The notes under the pieces are model-generated. The model had not been told where the DNA came from and ran no database searches. It saw only the letters and a program-made list of their open reading frames with translations. Positions 22,452 through 28,085 of a DNA stretch of 28,085 nucleotides are shown piece by piece. The stretch covers positions 1 to 28,085 of the forward strand of contig JAIRXN010000074.1 in NCBI GenBank assembly GCA_031268245.1. The letters are read 5' to 3'. Source of the DNA: Treponema sp. (GTDB lineage: Bacteria; Spirochaetota; Spirochaetia; Treponematales; Breznakiellaceae). The position numbers and the translations under genes were made by a program. Every line of letters begins with the position of its first letter. Position 1 is the first letter of the stretch.

Positions 22452-23324
22452 TTGATTGAGTATCATTCCATTGCAGAACTGGTAAAGCTGGCCGAAGAAA
22501 AAGGGTGCAGAATCTCTGATGTGGTATTGGAAGATCAGGCTGCGGTCATGGGAAAAACGGCGAAGGAACTGTCCGTCATGATGAAGAACAATCTTGATGT
22601 AATGAAAAATGCCGCTGAAAAAGGAAAAGAAGAAGGAATCCGTTCACGTTCCGGTCTTTCGGGCGGCGACGGCTTCCGGATGAGATCCCATGCGGAGGGG
22701 GAGCCTCTTTCCGGCCCGTTCTGCGCAAAGGCTCTTGCGCGGGCAATTGCCATTGCGGAGTTCAATGCGTCAATGGGAAAGATAGTAGCCGCCCCGACTG
22801 CCGGTTCCTGCGGAATCCTCCCCGCGGCCATACTCACCATGATGGAGGAAAAAAATTCCGGCGAAGAAGATGCGCTGATGGCCCTCTTTACCGCAGGGGC
22901 CATGGGTATGGTCATTGCCAACGGGGCAAGCCTTGCAGGAGCCGAAGGAGGCTGCATGGCGGAATGCGGAAGCGCGGCGGCAATTGCCGCGGCAGCCCTG
23001 ACGGAGATGTCCGGCGGCAGTCCTGCCATGGCGGCAGAGGCCTTTGCCATGGCTCTGAAGAATCAGCTTGGCCTGGTTTGCGATCCCGTTGCCGGACTCG
23101 TGGAAGTTCCCTGCATCAAGCGGAACGCCGGAGGGATCATGTGCGCCCTGGGAGCCGCGGAAATGGCTCTGGCAGGCATAAAAAGTGTCATCCCTGCCGA
23201 TGAAGTGATTCTCGCCATGAAGGAAATCGGCGACAGCCTCTCCCCGGCGCTCAGGGAAACGGCTCAGGGCGGCCTTGCGGTAACGCCTACCGGCCTTGCG
23301 CTGAAGCAGAAAATATTCGGATAG
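22452..23324 (+). CDS. sdaAA: L-serine dehydratase, iron-sulfur dependent, alpha subunit
   Basis: Catalytic subunit partner of sdaAB, 290 aa. The cluster cysteines are apparent as C168 (AEGGCMAEC), C210 (GLVCDPVAG) and C221 (VPCIKRN). Their spacing of 42 and 11 residues is the spacing I know for ligands in the characterised Legionella enzyme. SGGDGFRMRSHAEG and the TAGSCGILPAAI loop are also family features. The start codon is TTG 22452, supported by AGGAG at 22441-22445, six bases upstream; no ATG or GTG fits as well. The 3' end nearly meets the convergent small gene (16-base gap) with no terminator visible. Confidence 0.95.
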   Translation: MIEYHSIAELVKLAEEKGCRISDVVLEDQAAVMGKTAKELSVMMKNNLDVMKNAAEKGKEEGIRSRSGLSGGDGFRMRSHAEGEPLSGPFCAKALARAIAIAEFNASMGKIVAAPTAGSCGILPAAILTMMEEKNSGEEDALMALFTAGAMGMVIANGASLAGAEGGCMAECGSAAAIAAAALTEMSGGSPAMAAEAFAMALKNQLGLVCDPVAGLVEVPCIKRNAGGIMCALGAAEMALAGIKSVIPADEVILAMKEIGDSLSPALRETAQGGLAVTPTGLALKQKIFG

Positions 23325-23340
23325 GGAGCGTTTTGTATAG

Positions 23341-23565
23341 CTATTTTCCCGGTTTTGAGCCGATCAGGGTAAAGCTCAGGCCGCACTGGTAGCGTTCGCC
23401 GCTTACCGGGTTCGAGATCTTGTCCGAGCTATAGTAGCCTACCGATCCGGTGGAAAAGTCTTTTGCCTGGGCAATGAGGGTGGACCATTCCTTGCCTTCG
23501 CTGTCTTTGATGGAAATTTGAAGAAATTTCGGGGCGCCGGGATCCCGTCTTGCAGGTTCGCTCAT
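23341..23565 (-). CDS. Small conserved hypothetical protein (74 aa)
   Basis: A short, strand-rich protein without signal peptide or membrane segment. KFLQISIKDSEGKEW through GSVGYYSSDKI to CGLSFTLIGSKPG suggests a compact beta fold, and I vaguely associate the ending with small treponemal proteins of unknown function. A clear AAGGAG lies eight bases before the ATG (minus strand), which supports a real, well-translated gene. It stands alone: it converges with sdaAA and diverges from the lipoprotein gene. Confidence 0.65.
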   Translation of the reverse strand: MSEPARRDPGAPKFLQISIKDSEGKEWSTLIAQAKDFSTGSVGYYSSDKISNPVSGERYQCGLSFTLIGSKPGK

Positions 23566-23712
23566 GGTAAGACTCCTTTTTTACTCAAGGCCATCCTGAA
23601 AATTACCGAATTTTTAGAATGACCGGATTAGTCCCCAAGCCGGGGCATCCGAATTTGTTCCAATTTAAGAATAGAGTCCCGGAGAATACGAGTCAAGTGT
23701 AAGGGAGACGTA

Positions 23713-24681
23713 ATGAAGAGACATTTGCAAAAAAGCCGTTTTACGGGTATTCAGATAGTGATAGCGGCTTTTGCTTCTTTTTTGTTCAGTTTTTGCAGTT
23801 CCGCGCCTTCCGGTTCCCCTCCGCCCGAAGAGAAGGAGAGCATTGTCCGGGTACAGACAATCGCGGCTGGGGAGAAAGCGGTTACGGATTATGCCCTTGC
23901 CGCGGCTATGGTTTTAGATGAGGATCGGCTCCTCATGGAAGCCGAATTCAAAAAACTCGTTAAGTCCGAAAGGCGGCAGGATTACCCAAGCGATGCCGTT
24001 TTTGCCAATTTCCGGGAAGTGAAACTGGGTTCCATGGCATCCGGGATTCTCTACCGGAGCTGCCACCCTGCCCTAGAGGATGCCCGTTCCCCCTATGCGG
24101 CGCGTCTTGCCGAACAGGCCAGGGTTGGTTCTATCATAGATCTTGCCGACAGCCCCGAAGAAATGGCCCTCAAGGCGAGTATAATTCCCTGGTATCAGAG
24201 TTTTATCACTCAGGGAAACAGTATCGCCGCGGTCATGGATTCGGACTATGACAGCCAATACAACCGGGCAAAGATACAGGAGGTTTTACGCTTCATGCTG
24301 AGTCATAAAAAACCATTCCTGCTGCACTGCGTGGATGGAAGCAGCCGCAGCGCCTTCATTGTAATGGTTTTGGCGGCTCTGATGAACGCAGGCCGGGAAG
24401 AGATAATTGGCGACTATATGCAGAGCTATGTAAACTACTATGGCTTTGATAAGACCGAAGACAGGTACAGGCTTATCTCGTATTCGGGGGAAGACATGAT
24501 TGCCCTGATCCGCGGCGAAGCTTCACAAGTGGCGCTTTCGCTGCGCCGTTCCCCGGTTGAGGATACAGGTCCGGCGTCCGGTCTGCGGGAAAGGGCGGAA
24601 AGCTACCTGCAGGAAAAGATACAGATGCGTCCCGGAGAGATTGACTCTCTTAGGCGTCTTTTGGCAGGACAGCAGCCTTAA
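23713..24681 (+). CDS. Lipoprotein with tyrosine-phosphatase-like CX5R domain
   Basis: This 322-aa exported protein has a signal peptide ending FLFSFC (C28, relaxed spirochetal lipobox) followed by a Ser/Pro-rich tether. Residues about 95-240 resemble bacterial tyrosine or dual-specificity phosphatases. NFREVKLGSMASGILYRS recalls the entry motif of that family, and HCVDGSSRS (C206 to R212) is the complete CX5R phosphate-binding loop, followed by a helix. A catalytic acid is not obvious; D236, D238 or D240 in MDSDYDS-like contexts would need alignment. It would act outside the cytoplasmic membrane on an unknown phosphoprotein, phytate or phospholipid. AAGGGAG precedes ATG 23713. The 3' end overlaps rlmE by 32 bases on the other strand. 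Confidence 0.75.
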   Translation: MKRHLQKSRFTGIQIVIAAFASFLFSFCSSAPSGSPPPEEKESIVRVQTIAAGEKAVTDYALAAAMVLDEDRLLMEAEFKKLVKSERRQDYPSDAVFANFREVKLGSMASGILYRSCHPALEDARSPYAARLAEQARVGSIIDLADSPEEMALKASIIPWYQSFITQGNSIAAVMDSDYDSQYNRAKIQEVLRFMLSHKKPFLLHCVDGSSRSAFIVMVLAALMNAGREEIIGDYMQSYVNYYGFDKTEDRYRLISYSGEDMIALIRGEASQVALSLRRSPVEDTGPASGLRERAESYLQEKIQMRPGEIDSLRRLLAGQQP

Positions 24682-25285
24682 ACTTCATGCCCACAAAGTA
24701 GGTTTCAAAGGAATTGCTCCGGCAGGCCTGGGGTTTGAAGGCTTTTGCGCTTTCAAAACTCTGCTGAATCCGTTTGAGCAGGGCGGCGCTCTCTCCGCCC
24801 TGAAAGATCTTGAGGATAAGCGTTCCTCCCCTGCAGAGGAACTGTTCTCCGTAGTCAAGGGCGGTTTCCGCCAGAGCCAGGGAACGGAGGGTGTCCAGGC
24901 TGCGGTTTCCCGAGGTTGCGGGTGCGGCATCGCTCATCACAAGGTCAAAGGGGCAGCGCGCCCGGATTGCCTCCCGGATGCCGGGCTCCCTTATGTCTCC
25001 CTGTAAAAAACTAAAGTTTTCCCCCTCAAAAAGGCCCCTGCCAAAATCCCTGGAAAGGGGTGAAAGATCCACCGCGGTAAGATCGAGAGCGGAGATCTTC
25101 CTCAGGGCATACAGACTCCATGAACCGGGGGCCGCCCCGAGATCCAGAACCTTCCTTCCCCCTCTTGAAGGCCGGAAGAGACCGAATTTTTCATCCATCT
25201 CCTTGAGTTTATAGACGGAGCGGGCCGGATAGGCTTCTTTTTGGGCTTTTTGAGACCAGAAATCCGGTTTGTCGTAACTTCCCAT
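24650..25285 (-). CDS. rlmE: 23S rRNA (uridine-2'-O-)-methyltransferase, FtsJ/RrmJ type
   Basis: Predicted to methylate the universally conserved uridine (U2552 in E. coli) of 23S rRNA late in 50S assembly. Numbered from ATG 25285, the K-D-K-E catalytic set is complete: K26 (ARSVYKLKE), D119 (VMSDAAP), K159 (LILKIFQG) and E194 (SFETYF). The SAM-binding loop VLDLGAAPGSWS (46-57) is also present. The 211-aa length is typical. ATG 25285 is preferred over an upstream TTG (25306) because AAGGA lies six bases before it and the family normally begins with the short DxW segment. The gene is divergent from the polyprenyl synthase, with a 27-base gap. Confidence 0.93.
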   Translation of the reverse strand: MGSYDKPDFWSQKAQKEAYPARSVYKLKEMDEKFGLFRPSRGGRKVLDLGAAPGSWSLYALRKISALDLTAVDLSPLSRDFGRGLFEGENFSFLQGDIREPGIREAIRARCPFDLVMSDAAPATSGNRSLDTLRSLALAETALDYGEQFLCRGGTLILKIFQGGESAALLKRIQQSFESAKAFKPQACRSNSFETYFVGMKFKAAVLPKDA

Positions 25286-25301
25286 AACAATCCTTAACAG
25301 G

Positions 25302-25307
25302 TACAAT
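25302..25307 (+). promoter_or_regulatory. Possible -10 box for the polyprenyl synthase gene
   Basis: TACAAT at 25302-25307 lies five bases before ATG 25313. A poor -35-like TTCCCA (25279-25284) sits 17 bases upstream, inside the divergent rlmE start. If it is used, the transcript would be leaderless. This is the weakest member of the leaderless set. Confidence 0.3.
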
Positions 25308-25312
25308 CAGAT

Positions 25313-26425
25313 ATGGAGCAGTATACCCGGCGGATTGCAAAAATTGAAGCTGTTCTGGATCGCTGGCTGCCCGAAGCGCCGGGCCCGGCCTGGGCGGAAC
25401 AGGTGTTTCCCGGCCTTTCAGACCGTATTCCTGCGGATCTTCTTAAAGCTCTCTGCAGCCCCGGCCGTGATCTCCTTAACCGCGGCGGGAAACGCTGGCG
25501 GCCTCTTCTGCAAACCCTTGTGTGTGAAAGTGCCGGCGGAGGAGAAGCGGCTCTGCTTTTGACACCCCTCACGGAATTCTGCCATAACGCCAGCCTTATT
25601 CATGATGATATCGAAGATTCTTCCGATGAACGCCGGGGCAAACCCGCGGTACACCTTCTCCATGGGATTGACGCTTCAATAAATTCAGGCTGTTTCCTCT
25701 ATTTTCTTCCGCTTGCATGTATCGAAGAGTGGGAAAAAAACGTGAGTGAACAGAGATCCGGCGAAGAGGCTGCGGCAATCGAAAAAAACCGTATTTTCAG
25801 CCTGTGGGGAGAACACATGCGGCGTCTTCATCTGGGGCAGGCCATGGATATTGCCTGGCACCGGGATTTTGAAAGCCTCCCTTCCCTGGACGAGTATTAC
25901 ACCATGTGCAGTCTTAAAACCGGATGCCTTGCCCGGTTGGCATCTCTTCTGGGCGCCGCCGCAGCGGAAGCGGTTCAGCCCCGGCAGAACAGGGCGGCGC
26001 GGATCGATACCCGTCTGCTGGGAAAGGCAGCGGAAGACCTGGGAGTGGGTTTTCAGATTCTTGATGATGTAAAAAACTTGACGGAAGGTATTCCCGGCAA
26101 GAAGCGGGGAGACGATGTGGTTGAAGGGAAGAAAAGTCTCCCCGTACTTCTCTATCTCCACCGGAGGCCGGATAAAAGGGACTTTGCCGGACGCTGTTTT
26201 TCTGCGGCCCGGAAGGGAGGGGCAGAGGTTCCCGAGATCATGGAGCTGATAAGCGCCATGGAATGCGAAGGAGTTCTGGAAGAAGGACAGAGAAAAGGGC
26301 TTTCTCTTATAGAAGGGAGTAAAAAGTTGTTTGAAAAAGCATTTGCAGAATACGCTCTCTCTGGTGTAGAATATCATGATGACTTTTTGCGGCTTCTTTT
26401 GGGTCTGCCGGATCTTTTAAGTTGA
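25313..26425 (+). CDS. Polyprenyl (isoprenoid) diphosphate synthase
   Basis: Trans-isoprenyl diphosphate synthase of 370 aa that elongates allylic diphosphates with isopentenyl diphosphate for quinone, lipid-carrier or related isoprenoid synthesis. It shows RGGKRWRPLL, the first aspartate-rich motif DDIED (D98, D99, D102), GQAMDIAWH, and the second motif as LDDVKN (D251, D252), followed by KKRGDDVVEGKKSLPVLLYL, which closes the active site. The second motif ends in Asn rather than the usual Asp. The product length cannot be deduced. A weak AACAGG precedes ATG 25313. The next gene follows after 12 bases. Confidence 0.88.
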   Translation: MEQYTRRIAKIEAVLDRWLPEAPGPAWAEQVFPGLSDRIPADLLKALCSPGRDLLNRGGKRWRPLLQTLVCESAGGGEAALLLTPLTEFCHNASLIHDDIEDSSDERRGKPAVHLLHGIDASINSGCFLYFLPLACIEEWEKNVSEQRSGEEAAAIEKNRIFSLWGEHMRRLHLGQAMDIAWHRDFESLPSLDEYYTMCSLKTGCLARLASLLGAAAAEAVQPRQNRAARIDTRLLGKAAEDLGVGFQILDDVKNLTEGIPGKKRGDDVVEGKKSLPVLLYLHRRPDKRDFAGRCFSAARKGGAEVPEIMELISAMECEGVLEEGQRKGLSLIEGSKKLFEKAFAEYALSGVEYHDDFLRLLLGLPDLLS

Positions 26426-26437
26426 AGTAAGGATAAT

Positions 26438-27001
26438 ATGACGGAGTCTCTTGAAGCGGAAATTTGGACAATAATAAAAACCGAACAGGGGAACACGGTA
26501 CTGCTCCGTCCCCTGCAGGATGACAGGGTAGTACCCATCTATATAGGACACCTTGAGTCTCAATCAATACTTATTGGTTTGGGTGAAGTTTCCGTTGCCC
26601 GGCCTCTGACCCATGATCTTTTGATAAACTTGTTGAAAAAAACAGGGTATAAGCTGGAAAAAGTGGTGGTTTCGGACATAAAAAACGATACTTTTCTTGC
26701 GGAACTGCACGTCAGCGGCAGGGATTATCCCCGGGATAAGCCGCTGATTCTCGATGTCCGTCCTTCAGACGCCATGGGGCTTGCCGTCAGGCAGAAATGC
26801 CCGATTTTCGTCAATGCCGCGGTGCTTGAAGAAACAGGAATCAATGGCGAAACGGTACTGATGGAGAATGAAATCAGCTCAAGACGGCGTATTATCCGGC
26901 AGGAACTGCAGGAAGCGGTTGCCGGGGAAGAGTATGAGCGGGCCGCAGAGCTTCGGGATCTTCTGGTTCTTCTGGACGGAGAGCATACAGATGGAAATTA
27001 A
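26438..27001 (+). CDS. Bifunctional-nuclease (DUF151) family protein with UVR motif
   Basis: This 187-aa cytosolic protein has an N-terminal BFN/DUF151 domain (about 1-135; VLLRPLQDDRVVPIYIGHLE, VARPLTHDLL, RPSDAMGLAVR). The C-terminal UVR motif (about 155-180; EAVAGEEYERAAELRDLL) is of the kind that mediates UvrB/UvrC contacts. BFN-domain proteins of plants are nucleases; bacterial roles are poorly defined, and the UVR motif hints at DNA repair or protein contact (inference). AAGGA lies five to six bases before ATG 26438. The gene overlaps the start of the peptidase gene by 11 bases, so the two are probably coupled. Confidence 0.9.
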   Translation: MTESLEAEIWTIIKTEQGNTVLLRPLQDDRVVPIYIGHLESQSILIGLGEVSVARPLTHDLLINLLKKTGYKLEKVVVSDIKNDTFLAELHVSGRDYPRDKPLILDVRPSDAMGLAVRQKCPIFVNAAVLEETGINGETVLMENEISSRRRIIRQELQEAVAGEEYERAAELRDLLVLLDGEHTDGN

Positions 27002-28079
27002 GAGGCCGCCCTTTTTTGCCGAAAATATAAAGAGGCTCTGCATCGGACTGCAGGTTCGCGCCAACCGGGTTTTGCAGAAAGCTCTACATACTGTTTCCAT
27101 GTTAATATCTGCGTTCATAGATCAATTGCACCGGAGCCCGCCGAAGTGCAGGATGGCTTTTTCCCTGGCCTGCATCCTGTCGATGGCGTATCTTTTTCCC
27201 CTGGAGTTCTTCATGGGTTCGGTAAAGGCGGAGTCCCTGCCGCCCGAAGATCCTGAAAACGGCATGGGCGGAGCCGGTTATTCCGAAAACGAAGTATTTA
27301 TTGAAGATGCCGCCCTGACCGGTATCCCTGAGCCGGAAGACTTCTCCCGGCCCAAGATGCTGATCTACGATTCCTATACGGTACAGCAGGGTGAGATGAT
27401 CAGCATCCTGGCTCAGGGCTTCGGCCTCAATCAGGGTACGCTTCTCTCGGTAAATAATATAAGATCCGCCCGGACCGTCCAGATTGGACAGCTTATCAGG
27501 ATTCCCAACCAGGACGGGATACTCTACACGGTTAAAAAAGACGACACGCTCTCCGGCATTGCCGAAAAGTATAAAACCGGAATTGAAGATCTGCGGACGG
27601 TAAACGAACTTTTTTCCGATTCCGTTCATTCAGGAACTGTGCTCTTTATCCCCGGCGCACTGATGCCCCAGAATGACATCCAGGAGATCAACGGGGATCT
27701 CTTTATCTGGCCTGTCCGGGGCTACATTACTTCCAGCTACGGTTACCGGCAGAGTCCCTTCGGCGGGGCCAGGCAGTTTCACTCGGGGCTGGATATCGGC
27801 GCTCCCATGGGGCGTCCGGTAGCCGCCGCCATGTCGGGCCGGGTCAGTTCCGCGAGCTATGATCAGACCCTGGGAAATTTCATTGTTATTACCCATCATT
27901 CCGGCTACAAAACCCTCTACGGCCACCTGAGCGTGGTGCGGGTAAAGACCGGGGCCTACGTGGCTACCGGCGAATGGATAGGGGATATAGGCAGTTCCGG
28001 CCTTTCTACCGGGCCCCATCTTCACTTTACCGTTTACAAAAACGGCGTCACGGTAAATCCCCGGAATTTAATGCAATGA
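26991..28079 (+). CDS. LysM and M23-family envelope metallopeptidase
   Basis: Predicted cell-wall endopeptidase or its regulator, 362 aa. A basic N-terminal region and one membrane segment (about 55-72) anchor it. Two LysM peptidoglycan-binding modules follow (YTVQQGEMISILAQGF and YTVKKDDTLSGIAEKY, about residues 125-225). The M23 (LytM) domain carries the zinc ligands H264 and D268 (FHSGLDIG) and the catalytic pair H343/H345 (GPHLHFTVY), all intact, so activity is expected. ATG 26991 is chosen because GGAGAG lies about seven bases upstream; the frame is open further up but overlaps the previous gene. The gene ends six bases before the window edge. Confidence 0.92.
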   Translation: MEIKRPPFFAENIKRLCIGLQVRANRVLQKALHTVSMLISAFIDQLHRSPPKCRMAFSLACILSMAYLFPLEFFMGSVKAESLPPEDPENGMGGAGYSENEVFIEDAALTGIPEPEDFSRPKMLIYDSYTVQQGEMISILAQGFGLNQGTLLSVNNIRSARTVQIGQLIRIPNQDGILYTVKKDDTLSGIAEKYKTGIEDLRTVNELFSDSVHSGTVLFIPGALMPQNDIQEINGDLFIWPVRGYITSSYGYRQSPFGGARQFHSGLDIGAPMGRPVAAAMSGRVSSASYDQTLGNFIVITHHSGYKTLYGHLSVVRVKTGAYVATGEWIGDIGSSGLSTGPHLHFTVYKNGVTVNPRNLMQ

Positions 28080-28085
28080 ACAAAT

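Overview
The window looks like about 28 kb of a moderately GC-rich spirochete chromosome, most probably a Treponema of the termite-gut type (T. primitia or T. azotonutricium-like). This is an inference from the gene set: an XPB-type helicase with a Helicase_C_3 partner, GerMN and bifunctional-nuclease proteins, lipoproteins with relaxed lipoboxes, a LysM/M23 envelope peptidase and Treponema-style small conserved proteins. No rRNA, tRNA, insertion sequence, prophage or CRISPR array was seen. I annotate 25 protein genes, one of them a 59-codon gene (16859-17038) that is easily missed. No gene-free stretch exceeds 300 bases.

Layout. 1-252: hairpin-bearing leader. 253-5744: mostly housekeeping genes on both strands: a YmdB-type phosphodiesterase, a GerMN protein, a nitrilase-family amidase, a predicted outer-membrane barrel, a PduO-type cobalamin adenosyltransferase and an alanyl-tRNA editing protein. 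5933-11965, plus strand: an orphan solute-binding lipoprotein, a large hybrid histidine kinase with two periplasmic binding-protein domains, a SpoU RNA methyltransferase and a uracil-DNA-glycosylase-like protein. 12166-12624: a HigA-type helix-turn-helix domain fused to a histone-H1-like Lys/Ala/Pro tail. 12798-14567, minus: NAD synthetase. 14754-23324, plus: an acidic-tailed membrane protein, the 59-aa protein, the XPB helicase and its partner, a NYN/OST-HTH protein and the two-subunit serine dehydratase. 23341-28079: a small conserved protein, a secreted phosphatase-like lipoprotein, rlmE, a polyprenyl synthase, a bifunctional-nuclease-family protein and a LysM/M23 peptidase.

How the genes work together. 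Start/stop overlaps of four bases (ATGA or GTGA) couple editing protein to PduO, SpoU to UDG-like, helicase to partner, and NYN to sdaAB. The solute-binding lipoprotein has no permease beside it but is followed by a kinase that itself carries binding-protein domains, which suggests a sensing module rather than an importer. The helicase pair matches an arrangement known from mycobacteria and points to DNA repair or transcription-coupled work.

The most notable non-coding signals are: (i) at least three genes whose sigma-70-like promoter places the predicted transcription start at, or within about two bases of, the start codon, i.e. predicted leaderless mRNAs; (ii) a tandemly duplicated hairpin plus Shine-Dalgarno leader ahead of the NYN gene; and (iii) two families of dispersed intergenic palindromes. 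All functional statements rest on motif recognition by eye; no database search was run.
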